This document shows, in pieces, positions 18,077-28,714 of a stretch of DNA of 64,000 bases; the stretch's first letter is position 1, and each line of letters starts with the position of its first letter. Source of the DNA: Gillisia marina (lineage in GTDB: Bacteria > Bacteroidota > Bacteroidia > Flavobacteriales > Flavobacteriaceae); NCBI RefSeq assembly GCF_000258765.1, contig NZ_AJLT01000011.1:1-64000 (forward strand). Direction: 5' to 3'. The notes beneath the pieces are model-generated. The model was not told the origin of the DNA. It saw nothing but the letters and a program-made list of their open reading frames with translations, and searched no databases. The position numbers and the translations under genes are program-made.

Positions 18077-20512
18077 CTACATCATCTGTTGCGCTTCCAA
18101 TCGCTCTTTTTCTTCGGCATCTAAAGAGCGTTGGTTATCACGCAATTTAAAGTTTCCAAATTTGTACAGAATTCCAAAGCGAATGCTTCTAGACTCAGGC
18201 ATCGCAAAAAAATGAATTATCCTGATTTAGATAATTGGAACTTAAAGGAATGTTATAAGAATCTAAAAGATCTTCTACATTTACTGTGACGCTAAGTCTA
18301 TCATCGTAAAAGGTTTTTCTTAAACCCAATGATATTCCATATTGAGCCTCATCAAAATCGTAAGAGCCTGCAATAAAATCTGGTGAATAAGTCGCAGTTA
18401 AATTTCCTGTAAAGGTTCCATCCTTAGAGATAGTTAAAAAATTAGAAGCGCTTAGGTACACACTTGTTGTCTCATTTTGGACAATTTGATTTCCGCTTTC
18501 GTAAGCGACAAATTCATTTTCTAATTTAAAAACGGAGCCATAAAAATATAAATACCACCAGTCTTTAATATAATCGTAATAAGAAACGTCAAAACTGAAT
18601 TGTTGGTCGTATCTAAGATTATCTGTAATAGATCTCAAGGTTCTATTTTCATTGTTCTGAAAAGGCAAAATAGCATTGGCATCATCTGTTCTATCCCAAT
18701 AAACATCAAAAGATAGTTTGTTCTTATACGTATAATTCAAGCTAATCTTGTTCGCTATTCCCGGTTGCAGATTAGGATTTCCTAACTGAAAATTATTTTC
18801 GTTTAGGAAATAACGATACGGATTCAAACTTTGAAATCTCGGTCTTGTAATTCTTCTGCTGTAATCCAATCCAAAAGAATGATTTTCTCCAACTGTATGC
18901 ATCAAGTAGAATGTAGGAAATAACTCAAAATACTCTTGAGTGTTTACAACTCCCAAAGAATTGGATTGCCCTTCAATATCTGTATACTCTCCACGTAATC
19001 CTCCTTTAATACTCCAGGTGTCCCAATCTTTTGAAAGACTTACGTATCCTGAAAAAATGTTTTCATTATAATCAAATTCATCTGAAAAAGCATCTACAAA
19101 ATTCCTATTTCCGGTATTTGTATCAAAAAAATCCAATCCGCTTTGAGAATCTATTCCTGAATATTTTGCACCATATTCCGAAGCCAAGCCAGCAATGGTA
19201 GAAGTAAAATCGATTTGTCCTGTATAAATATCTGTATTCTGATTAGACACGGTATAAAATGAATTATCATTCAATAGATCTCCGGAATTAGAAAAATACT
19301 GAGTCATTAGATCTTGAGTTTGATCGTCGTTATATTTTATATAATTGGCTTGCGCAGAGAAAGTGCTTCCATTCTCACCGAGCTTGTCGAATAATTTGCA
19401 TTAAATAAGTAATTATCTCGTTCGTTCTCTAACCTACTATCTGTAGTATATAAAGAATCTAATTGGTTTTGTGCGCTTAGAATCTCAGTTCTTCCATTAA
19501 TGTCTGAATCTGCTTTAGGAGTCAGCAATAAATTGGCGCTTAAGCTAAGTTTGCTTTTTTCTGAAAGGGTAAAATCTAGAATAGTGCTTAAACTATGAGA
19601 ATCTCTATTAGTCTCTTTATTAAATTCATCTTCCCATCTGGAAGCAACATTTCCTGCGGGATCAAAAAAGTTGATTTTTCCCAAGTCTTGCTTTACATCG
19701 GTTCTTGTATTGTAATTGTAACTTGCAAAAGCATTTAACCAATCGGTTTTGTAATATTGGCTAGTTCCTACTGAATACTTAGGTTTTATGGCGATAGTAT
19801 TGGATGCATTTACACTTCCTTTATAACCCACAGAAAGGTTTTTAGAAGTTATAATATTCAAGATAGCTCCACCCTCAGCATTATATTTTGCAGGAGGATT
19901 GGTAATTACCTCCACAGATTTCACATTCTCTCCTGAAAAGCCTTCTAATAATTGCTGAAGTTCTTGTGCCGTTAAATAAACTTTATTGTCGTTAATATAA
20001 ACATCTGCAGGCTTATTCTTAATAAGAAGTTGTCCCTGACTTACAATTACACCCGGAGTTCGCTTCAATATTTCATAGGAATTCCCGGAGGAAAGAATAG
20101 AATTTTCCACATTAAAAGTCATCCTATCGATGCTTTTAGAAACTGTAGGTTTTTTTGCAGTAACCGTAACTTCATCTAGATTTGAAGCCGATTCTACAAG
20201 CGTTAATTTTCTGAGGTTTGTATTCCCTTTTACTTCAATTTTTTTCTGAAAATTCTCATAACCAACAAATCGAACTTCAATAATATATTCATTATCCTCG
20301 ACCTCTTCGATTAAAAAACTTCCGTCCTCTTCAGAAACAGAACCTTTATAAACAGTAGTAGAATCGCTAGCTTGCAATAAGATTACATTGGCAAATGGAA
20401 CGGCCATTTGATTTTCGTCTATTACAATTCCTTTTACGGAATTCTGTGCGTTGGTTGTGAATGATAGTAGGGAGATCAGACAAAGAAATGGGGTAAAATA
20501 AAAATTTTTCAT
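18077..20512 (-). CDS. TonB-dependent-receptor-like outer-membrane protein (OMP_b-brl_3), two frameshifts
   Basis: Three segments make one 811-residue protein. The signal peptide ends TTNAQ, then a carboxypeptidase-regulatory-like beta domain (about 24-105), a plug domain (about 120-225) and a C-terminal beta barrel. A missing base near 19388 separates NANYS from DKLGENGSTFSAQANYI; an extra base in A7 at 18206-18212 cuts off the last 40 or so residues, where removing it gives NSFFAMPESRSIRFGILYKF, a proper barrel-ending strand. The two breaks cancel, so the total is a whole number of codons. The substrate is unknown; no SusD partner is adjacent. Confidence 0.85.
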
Positions 20513-20648
20513 TCTGAAAATTTGGGAGGTTTCTTTGAGAATTTGTTTGAATTAGCGAACAAATATAACATTTACTTTAAAACACATGCCAATTTATAAA
20601 TCGAATTTCTCTTAGATAATTGTTGATTATAAATAACTTAACTAAGGC

Positions 20649-23594
20649 TTATTCAAAAATAGCATCATAAAGTACCTGCTGAATATTTGTTCTGGTATTT
20701 AATTTATAAAGCATCGTATTATCTCTGGTAGGTTGCACTCTGTTAGATAGAAAAATAAATAAAAGTTTAGTCTGCGGGTCCATCCACACCATCGTACCGG
20801 TATATCCGGTATGGCCATAGCTGGAATCGCTGGCAGAAATCGCAGTATTTCCATTGATATTTCTTTCCCCTAAAGAGGGTTTATCGAAACCTAACCCCCT
20901 TCGGTTATCACTTTCCGGGAATTGATATTTCGTGAATTCTTTGATAGTCTCTTTTGAAATAAATCGTTTGCCTCCGTATACCCCTTTGTTTAAATACAGC
21001 TGCATCAATTTGGCTATGTCGTTAGCATTAGAAAAAAGGCCGGCATTAGAGGAAACTCCACTCATTAGGATTGCACCTTCATCATGTACAGTCCCATGAA
21101 TTGGAGTATTTCTGAAGAAAAAGTCATTTTCGGTAGGGGCTATTCTGGATATGGGAAACTTATTAAGCGGATTATAAGTAAGTGTTGTTGCACCAAGCGG
21201 TTTATAAAAATTCTGATTCAAATACTGCTGAAAATCTTCCTGAGTAATCTCTTCAACAATGTCAGGCATTAAATAAAAGGCCAGTCCAGAATAAAGATAT
21301 TTTTGCTCGTTCTCTAATTCTGATTTCTTTATTTGTTTAAAGATCTCTTTTTGATAATCCCTAAAAAGCCACATTTCATCGGTAACCTTTACTGGAAATC
21401 TATCTGAAGAATCTTTTTTAATGGTCTTCCATTTGTAACTGCCGTTTTTCCGAAACATGCTTTCCCAATACGGGATCCAGGCTTTAAATCTTGCTTGATG
21501 CGCCAATATTTGTCTGAACGGAACGCCTGCCTTATTCGAATTCTTGAAATATGGTAAATACGTATCTATTCCAGCTTCCAGATCGAATTTGCGTTCGTCC
21601 TTCAGTTTCATTAAAGCCGGTAATGCAGAAGAGATCTTAGTAACCGATGCTAAATCATATAAATTTTCCAGTTTTACTTTAGTGGTATCCGAATAACTTT
21701 GGAGGCCATAAGCCTTATGAAAAACCACTTTTTGATCCCTCGCTACTAAAATTTGTCCTCCGGGAATCGCTTTTAAATCCATTGCTTGTTCCATCAACGA
21801 ATCTATTTTTTGATTCAGTATTTCAGAATCCATTTTGGCATCTTCCGGTAGCGTATATTTAAATCGTATTCCTCCTTCAATATCCAATCCGTCACCCTCT
21901 TTAAATTTATCACCAATACTTACCGGTAATTTCCCATTTGCTCCTACTCCACCAAAGATCAATTGTGCCGCGAGATCTTCTGAATTTTTTCTATCCTGAT
22001 ATGTTAGTATTAAAGCCGAAGCATTTTCAGCAGCTTCCAAATTTTCTAAAGAATATGGATTTTTAAAATAGCTCAGGACACTGGTTTTCTCAATTGAAGT
22101 AGTGTTGAGAAACATTTGCACTTCAGTAGAAATCTTCATGTTATTTCTAGAATACTTGCTGTCATCATGAATTCCAATAATCACAAGGTTGAACGCTGAA
22201 AGACCATTTTTAACAGAATCTATTTCAGCTTTATTGGCTTCATAGGAGATATTAAAATGTGTGATTTTTGAATACAAACCTAAAGTTTTCTGAAACTGAT
22301 TGTTTTTGTTCCCTCCAACTGAAATAGCTGCAATTTTTAAAGTGTCTAATCGCTGCAACGGCAAAAGTTCTGACTGATTTCGCAGTACGGTTAAAGAAGC
22401 TTCGGTAAGATTTCTATTCAAAAGTTCTGCTGAAGAAGAATTTAGATCTTTATCAATATTTTTTATATCGGTTGGCTTATAGATATCAAGTCCAACCCAT
22501 TGTTTTAGCGCCAACAGTTTTCTACATCTAGCATCGATTTCTTTTTGGGAGATCAAGCCTTTTTTTAATCGCTTTTTTGATCTCTGCTATAGCTTTGGGA
22601 ACATCTTCTGTAAATTCCAAAAGATCGTTACCCGCCAGAATAGCGTCTTTATCTACAATCCCGGGGGAATTATCCTTGGTAACGCCTTTCATGTTCATGC
22701 ATCGGTAACAATCAAACCCTGGAATCCAAGTTCATCTTTTAATAAACCCGAAATAATAGGTTTAGAGAGCGTGGAAGGAACTCCTGTAGAATCTAATGCC
22801 GGAATATCCAAATGAGCCACCATTACCCCACCAATTCCCGCTTTTATAATCTCTCTAAAAGGATATAATTCAGTTTCGTCTAGTCTTGCTCTAGAATGTG
22901 TGATTCTAGGTAGGGCGTAATGGGAATCGGTATCGGTATCTCCATGTCCCGGAAAATGTTTGGCGGTGGGTAAAACTCCGTTATCCTGTAAGCCTCGCAT
23001 ATAAGCGATTCCTTTTTCAGCTACATTAAACTTATTCTCTCCAAAAGACCGAAAATTGATCACAGGATTTGCGGCATTGTTATTCACATCTACCACAGGG
23101 GCAAAATTCAAGTGCAGCCCTACTCTTTTAATTTGCTTTGCAACCTCAACACCCATCTCGTAGATCAAACTATTATTTTGGATTGCTCCCAAACTCATTT
23201 GAAAAGGATAACTCACCGTGCTATCCAAACGCATCCCAATACCCCATTCCGCATCGATAGCGCTTAATAAAGGCACTTTTGAGGCTGCCTGGTACTCATT
23301 CATCAACTTCACTTGGCGCACCGGGCCTCCCTGAAAAAAGATAAGTCCACCAATTTTGTGCTTTTTAACTTGCTTTAAAATTTCTTGTTTGTGCTCTTCT
23401 CCTCTATTGGAATAGGCCGCCACCATGATAAGCTGAGCGATCCTTTCCTCTAGACTCATTGTTTTCATTATAGAATCTACCCATACGCTATGAGTATATT
23501 GCAAGAATTCTGGAGGTTTTATAGAATCTTTTTGCGCAAATCCGGAAAGGCTACAACATAAAAAACCAAAAATTAAAAATTTGAAAGATCGCAT
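20649..23594 (-). CDS. GH3 beta-N-acetylglucosaminidase (NagZ-like) fused to serine beta-lactamase-like domain, two frameshifts
   Basis: One 981-residue secreted protein split by two breaks. The signal peptide ends SGFAQ. The GH3 domain carries the NagZ motif KHFPGHGDTDTDSHY near 212-226, with the His-Asp general acid/base loop. The C-terminal class C beta-lactamase/transpeptidase-like domain has SVTK near 650 and HTGYTG. A base is missing near 22699 (VTDA then MNMKGVTKDN) and one is extra in T7 at 22560-22566; together they restore the frame. Such fusions are usual in Bacteroidota and act on peptidoglycan fragments. It is six bases after the NlpC/P60 gene. Confidence 0.87.
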
Positions 23595-23599
23595 ATGAT

Positions 23600-24824
23600 T
23601 TACTTTTGGGCTTCAGTTTTTTCGTAGAGATCACTTTCTGCAAGACGAATCACCTTTTCGCTATCGGGCAAAATTCGCTTGGTTCTTAGGTATCGGTTAT
23701 AATTATATTCGTCGAAATCTGCAGAAGTAGTATCTGTAGAGCTAACATGTACATTTCCTAAAGAGTGGATAAACTGATTATTTCCTATCCACATCCCCAC
23801 GTGTACCACTTTTTCTGAAGTAGAATCGGTGGCTTTTCTTCCGAAGAACAAAAGGTCACCAGGAATTAGTTTTTCGAAGTTTTTAGTAGTGTCAATTAGT
23901 TTTCCGGTATGAACTTGTTGAGAAGCATCCCTTGGAATTACAATTCCATTCAAGAAAAATATGGTTTTGGTAAATCCGCTACAATCCACTCCTTTAGACG
24001 AAGTACCACCCCATAAATAAGGCAAGCCCATTAAAGATTTGGATGTAACCACTAAGTTTTCTTCGGAAGGATTTAAAGATTTCACCCATTCTGAATAGAT
24101 TTTAGCTTCCTCTTTTTTGATATAAGCAGTTGCTCCAGATGGATATTTCACTTCATAAAAAGAGCCTTTTTCATTCACTTTTTCCAATACATCTCCGGCA
24201 ACAAGGTCTGAAACCACCTGTGATTTATCTGAAGCCTCCGAAAAAGAAGCTCCAAAAGTATCAGTATAAATTAATTTAGGGGCGCTTAACCAAGTTTGTA
24301 TTTCAGCTTCTGTCATTAACTGAATTCCGCCTTTATCTACCCAAGCCAAATATTTATCGGGAGTTTGTACTAAATACCAATCTCCTTCGTGTTTTAAAAC
24401 ATTTAAAGGTGTCCCCATGGTCGCTTGTGTTGCCAATTCTGCTGAATGCGCAGGATTAGATCTAATATTTGCTACGGAGATCTTAACAACCGCATGAGGC
24501 GTATTTTTTAGATCGCCATCCGGCACTAATTGAAGACTATCGATATAAGCTATGTTTTGTGCTGCTAATTTAGATTTCAGATCGCTAACTGCCTCAGGAA
24601 GATTTGAATCTCCTTTTAATACCACTTTCCCATCCTTGTTGTAGGTTTCAACTTCAAAAAGCGCCACTCGCTTATCTGGAACATATTCGCTTTTAACCTC
24701 AGCAATAAGCGCTGTTACCTCGGGATTAATTTCTTCAGCTTCAGTTTTTTCTTTCTTATCGCAGGAATTCAGCACTAAAACAACACATGCTAATCCGACT
24801 AGTTTTTTTTATTGGCTTTTTCAT
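23600..24824 (-). CDS. NlpC/P60 (C40) peptidoglycan endopeptidase lipoprotein with SH3 domains, one frameshift
   Basis: ATG at 24824 encodes a lipoprotein signal once one A is removed from the A8 run at 24803-24810: MKKPIKKLVGLACVVLVLNS then Cys. Without the correction only a GTG-started form lacking the signal remains. The protein has 407 residues: two bacterial SH3 domains (about 110-240) and an NlpC/P60 domain with Cys near 280 in GVDCSGFTK and His near 340 in VVHVGMWIG. It likely cuts gamma-D-Glu-diaminopimelate bonds in muropeptides, as YkfC does, matching the epimerase gene upstream. Confidence 0.88.
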
Positions 24825-24858
24825 TTTAAAATTTTCTTTCTTATTTATTATAAAGTTT

Positions 24859-24932
24859 GTCATTCCGACAAAGGAGGAATCTATTAGAATCCCGAGAGAT
24901 TCTTCACTTCATTTCATTGCGTTCAGAATGAC
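24859..24932. repeat. GTCATTC...GAATGAC intergenic repeat, unit 1
   Basis: A 74-base unit starting GTCATTCCGACAAAGGAGGA and ending CAGAATGAC, with terminal inverted repeats GTCATTC/GAATGAC and an inner AATCTATTAGAATCCC...GAGATTCTT pattern. It resembles short palindromic intergenic repeats familiar from Flavobacteria. It is not a gene despite an open frame across it. Confidence 0.75.
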
Positions 24933-24943
24933 ACTTCAAAACT

Positions 24944-25038
24944 GTCATTCCGTTCCGATATCTATCGGAAGAGGAATCTCATTAAAACTTAGAACTTCCT
25001 TGAGATTCTTCAATCCGCTGCGCTAATTTCAGAATGAC
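24944..25038. repeat. GTCATTC...GAATGAC intergenic repeat, unit 2
   Basis: A second, 95-base unit in the same orientation, bounded by GTCATTC and GAATGAC. It shares AGGAATCT, GAGATTCTTCA and TTCAGAATGACAC with unit 1, and has an inner palindrome CCGATATCTATCGG. The tandem arrangement could form a long hairpin between the epimerase and NlpC genes. Confidence 0.75.
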
Positions 25039-25069
25039 ACTTGTGCTTTACGACTGCCAAGCATTACAT

Positions 25070-25090
25070 CTCGACTCCGCTCGACGTGAC
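25070..25090. repeat. CTCGACTCCGCTCGA dispersed repeat, copy 1
   Basis: CTCGACTCCGCTCGACGTGAC directly follows the GTCATTC repeats. The first 15 bases recur exactly at 27819, also in an intergenic space of the same cluster. The GC-rich word stands out from the AT-rich surroundings. Confidence 0.6.
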
Positions 25091-25098
25091 ATTTTTTT

Positions 25099-26109
25099 TT
25101 AAAGCAACTCTACTCCTGTTCCATTTCTTTTCGGGAATTCCGCTTTCCCATTTTTAATCTTAACTCCGTTCGCGATGTCATTTTTCAGCAGAAGCGCCCC
25201 ATCCATATCTACATAATCCAGAAGGGGTAACAACTGTGCAATTGCAGAAATTCCTACGCTAGACTCTGTCATACAACCCATCATCACTTTTAAATTGCGC
25301 TTTCTGGCTTCTGTGATCATTCTTTTTGCCGGTGTTAAACCTCCACATTTTGTGAGCTTTATATTAATGCCGTGAAAAATCCTACTGCATTTTACAACAT
25401 CTGTTTCTACTAAGCAACTTTCGTCTGCGATTATTGGAAGTGCAGATTTTTCGAATACTTCCTTCATTTCATGCTCCATATTAGGAGCTAATGGTTGTTC
25501 GATAAACTCTACATTCAATACTTTTAATAATTCAGAATTAAGAACGGTTTCTTCTGCACTCCATGCGCCATTAGCATCTACTCTAAAAACTGAATTCGTA
25601 TGCTTTCTTAGTTCTTTAATAATTTGAACATCTTCCTTAGTTCCTAACTTAATCTTGTACAACGGCCATGGAAAATCTTTAATCTTAGCTGTCATTTTTT
25701 CTACAGAATCTATCCCGATGGTATAATTGCTTAGCGGAAGACCTTTGAGTTTTAGTCCCCACATTTTATAAAGTGGAATGGTATTCCTCTTTCCATGAAG
25801 ATCGTGCAAGGCGATATCCAACGCACATTGCGCAAAAAGATCCTCTTTTAAAATTGGGTATGTTAACTCCCAAATAACTTCCGGTGATCGTTGAATGTTT
25901 TCTTCTACAATGCTTTCCACTTTTTTAATTGCCGAGATCATTTGCTCTACGCTTACACCATAATAAGAAGTAGCTGTAGCTTCTCCGTATCCCGTATAAT
26001 CTCCTTCTGAAATAGCAACAATTAAAGTTTCCTGAAATTCTCTAGAGGTATGGGAAATGGTGAATTTCTCTTTTAACTCCAGTTTATATTTAAAAAATTC
26101 CAGTTTCAT
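25099..26109 (-). CDS. L-Ala-D/L-Glu (dipeptide) epimerase
   Basis: A 336-residue member of the enolase superfamily, muconate-lactonising subgroup. The catalytic Lys is in YKIKLG near 160. Metal ligands are in RVDANGAW (Asp), IEQPL (Glu) and ADESC (Asp), and the second Lys is in NIKLTKCGG. Family members epimerise L-Ala-D-Glu released from murein peptides so that it can be used as L-Ala-L-Glu. Neighbours are NlpC/P60, GHL10, MurQ and NagZ genes, which support this substrate. It is two bases from the GHL10 gene, so it is cotranscribed. Confidence 0.92.
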   Translation of the reverse strand: MKLEFFKYKLELKEKFTISHTSREFQETLIVAISEGDYTGYGEATATSYYGVSVEQMISAIKKVESIVEENIQRSPEVIWELTYPILKEDLFAQCALDIALHDLHGKRNTIPLYKMWGLKLKGLPLSNYTIGIDSVEKMTAKIKDFPWPLYKIKLGTKEDVQIIKELRKHTNSVFRVDANGAWSAEETVLNSELLKVLNVEFIEQPLAPNMEHEMKEVFEKSALPIIADESCLVETDVVKCSRIFHGINIKLTKCGGLTPAKRMITEARKRNLKVMMGCMTESSVGISAIAQLLPLLDYVDMDGALLLKNDIANGVKIKNGKAEFPKRNGTGVELL

Positions 26110-26111
26110 CT

Positions 26112-27743
26112 CTAAAATTCCGGCTTCAAAGCTGTTTTTCTAATTAAAATTTCTTCAAAATCGCTTTCAATTCCTGTTTTACTAATTGCAGTAACGCCAA
26201 TTGAAACAATAGGAGATTTCTGCTCTTTCTTATCTAGAAAATTAGATAAGCTATACGAATTCTCTGTCCTGCTTATAATCTTATAATTCCAAGTAGCATT
26301 GCTTCTATAATATACCACCCAATTAGAAATGTTATTTAAATTTTCATGTTCCCATTGTATTTCTAATCGATCTTCAGAAAGGTCTGTTTTCACCTTTGGA
26401 GTAGCTGGAATTGTTTGGTCCAACCATTCACTTGCAGGTACCAAAGCTTCATTTTTGTAAGGTCCTTCCAAAATATTTTTTGAAAGATTTGGGTACTTAA
26501 GCAATGGGCCAATGCTCCAGTGCACTGTTCCTTTACTGTCTGTTAGCATGCCTCGGGTTAACATAATTTGGTTGATGGTTTCATCTACATTTTCTTCATC
26601 GCCTCCAAAATCTATATTTATCCCAGGCCATAAATGCCTTTTTTGGGTATTCTCTTCGTCCCACCAGCCCAATAAAACCGGAAAACTCTGTTTGGTTTGG
26701 TTGATCTTCCAATACAATTGTGGAGTGAAATAGTCTATCCAACCTTTATTCAGCCATAATTTTGCATCGGCATATAACTCATTATATTGATCCATTCCGG
26801 CAATCGATTTTGGAAATCCAGGGCGCCAAATTCCAAACGGACTGATTCCAAATTTTACTTCAGGCTTTTCGGCTTTTATCTCCTTATAAATTCGCTCTAC
26901 AAAAACATTAACCTCTTCTCTGCGCCAATCTGGTTTAGAAAGTTTTCCCCCCGCTTTTAAATAGGCTTGATAACTTGCAGCATCAGGGAAATCCTGTCCT
27001 TTGTTATAAGAAGCATACGGATAGAAATAGTCATCAAAATGAATACCATCGATATCGTATCGCTTTACGATATCCATTACCACTGCAGAAGAATGATCTT
27101 GGGTAGTTTGCTTGGAAGGATCCATCCACCACATGCCATTTTTTAATTCTACGGCAAATTCGGGATGTTTTTTCACTAAGGATTTCTCACTTATTTTACC
27201 ACCGGTAGTATGATGCGCTCTATATGGATTTAACCACACATGTAATTCCAAACCACGCTCATGAGCCTCTTTTATCCAAAACTCCAAGGGATCGTAATAA
27301 GGTTCCGGAGCCTTACCAACCGTACCCGATAAAAAAAATGACCAAGGCTCTAAATCACTTTTATATAAAGCATCGGCTTGTGGTCTTGCCTGAAAAATAA
27401 CCGCGTTGTAATTGTGATCTTTTAAAAAATCCAGCAATTTAATTGCCTCTTCCTGCTGTTGCTTAGTAGAAAGACCCGATTTGCTAGGCCAGTTAATATT
27501 TGCAACCGTCGCAATCCAGGCTGCACGAAATTCTCGCATTACATATGGAGCAATTTTACTCGGATTTCTTACTTCTTCTATATTTTCAATTTCATTGATA
27601 GGTGACTCCACCTCGGGAATTTCAGTTTTAACCTCAGCAGGTGCCTTCGGCTTAGGCTGAACTGTCTTTTTTTTGGAAGCACATCCGCTTATAAGAATCA
27701 AACAAAACAGCAATGCTGTTATAAGGAAATTGTTTTTACTCAT
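26112..27743 (-). CDS. GHL10-family glycoside hydrolase lipoprotein (YngK/DUF187 type)
   Basis: The protein has 543 residues. A lipoprotein signal ends LILISGC at residues 15-21. The catalytic TIM barrel (about 65-400) has conserved segments REFRAAWIATVANINWPS, DGIHFDDYFYPY and KFGISPFGIWRPG. A C-terminal Ig/fibronectin-like domain covers about 445-540. GHL10 proteins are thought to act on peptidoglycan or related glycans; the location within a recycling cluster supports this. The exact bond cleaved is unknown. Confidence 0.88.
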   Translation of the reverse strand: MSKNNFLITALLFCLILISGCASKKKTVQPKPKAPAEVKTEIPEVESPINEIENIEEVRNPSKIAPYVMREFRAAWIATVANINWPSKSGLSTKQQQEEAIKLLDFLKDHNYNAVIFQARPQADALYKSDLEPWSFFLSGTVGKAPEPYYDPLEFWIKEAHERGLELHVWLNPYRAHHTTGGKISEKSLVKKHPEFAVELKNGMWWMDPSKQTTQDHSSAVVMDIVKRYDIDGIHFDDYFYPYASYNKGQDFPDAASYQAYLKAGGKLSKPDWRREEVNVFVERIYKEIKAEKPEVKFGISPFGIWRPGFPKSIAGMDQYNELYADAKLWLNKGWIDYFTPQLYWKINQTKQSFPVLLGWWDEENTQKRHLWPGINIDFGGDEENVDETINQIMLTRGMLTDSKGTVHWSIGPLLKYPNLSKNILEGPYKNEALVPASEWLDQTIPATPKVKTDLSEDRLEIQWEHENLNNISNWVVYYRSNATWNYKIISRTENSYSLSNFLDKKEQKSPIVSIGVTAISKTGIESDFEEILIRKTALKPEF

Positions 27744-27818
27744 ATATTTTTATTGAAGCTATTAAATTGAAATTCTAAAATGTTTAAGGAATGTAGATCG
27801 TCTCACATGTAGAAAGTT

Positions 27819-27839
27819 CTCGACTCCGCTCGAACTGAC
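27819..27839. repeat. CTCGACTCCGCTCGA dispersed repeat, copy 2
   Basis: CTCGACTCCGCTCGAACTGAC lies between murQ and the GHL10 gene. It shares its first 15 bases with the copy at 25070, then differs at AA versus CG before TGAC. Confidence 0.6.
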
Positions 27840-27871
27840 CAACCCCCTTTTTGCTTTATTACTAATAAATT

Positions 27872-28694
27872 TTAAGAGTCAGTTTTATAATTCTTAAATG
27901 CATTTCGAACACTTTTATGCTCTTCTAATAATTTTGCTGCGGTTGCTTGATCTACATCCAATTCTGCCATGATCATTCTAATACCTCGATCTACCAATTT
28001 ATTATTAGAAAGCTGCATATCTACCATTTTATTGCCTTTTACCCTTCCTAATTTTATCATGACCGCCGTAGAGATCATGTTTAAAACAAGCTTCTGTGAG
28101 GTTCCAGACTTCATTCTTGTGCTTCCGGTTACAAACTCCGGACCTACTATAATTTCCAAAGGATATTCTACCGCCTGAGACAATGCCGAATTTGCATTAT
28201 TAGTAATACATGCCGTTACCAAACCATTTTCTCTTGCTTTTTTTACTCCTCCGATTACATATGGCGTACTTCCGGAAGCTGCAATTCCTATTAACACATC
28301 ACTTGCATTAATATTGAATTTTTGAAGGTCTTTCCAAGCTTGTTCCTGATCATCTTCAGCATTTTCGACTGCTTTTCTCAGCGCTCCATCTCCCCCGGCG
28401 ATTAACCCGATTATTACATTATCTGAAACTCCAAATGTCGGTGGACATTCTGAGGCATCCAAAACTCCTAACCTTCCGCTAGTTCCCGCGCCAATGTAAA
28501 AAAGTCTGCCTTGCTCTTCAGAGATTTTTGAAACAATAATGTTTACTAATTCTTCAATCTTCGGAATAATTTTCTCTATCGCATTTGGAACTTTTTTTGT
28601 CTTCAGCATTCATGTTTTGCAACAATTCTGAAGTGCTCATTTTTTCCAGATCCTCGTAATTCGAACTTTGCTCTGTGGTCTTCTGATTCATCAT
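27872..28694 (-). CDS. murQ: N-acetylmuramic acid 6-phosphate etherase, one frameshift
   Basis: MurQ cleaves the lactyl ether of MurNAc-6-P to give GlcNAc-6-P and D-lactate. The SIS domain has YIGAGTSGRLGVLDASECPP and ATGSTRMKSGT-like (here VTGSTRMKSGTSQKLVLNM) motifs. The data frame starts only at 28609, lacking the usual N-terminal helix. An extra base in T7 at 28592-28598 explains this: with one removed, ATG at 28694 gives MMNQKTTEQSSNYEDLEKMS joined to KKVPNAIEK, 273 residues, normal length. It is 20 bases after the sugar carrier gene. Confidence 0.93.
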
Positions 28695-28714
28695 TTTAGT
28701 TTCTAAAGACAAAT

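Noticed and set aside
23798-23803. CACGTG inside the NlpC/P60 gene as a third parS
   Set aside because: The flanks (ATCCC / TACCA) do not fit TGTTnCACGTGnAACA.
24787-25026. 79-codon plus-strand frame
   Set aside because: It is a translation of the intergenic GTCATTC repeats and the reverse of the NlpC signal region.
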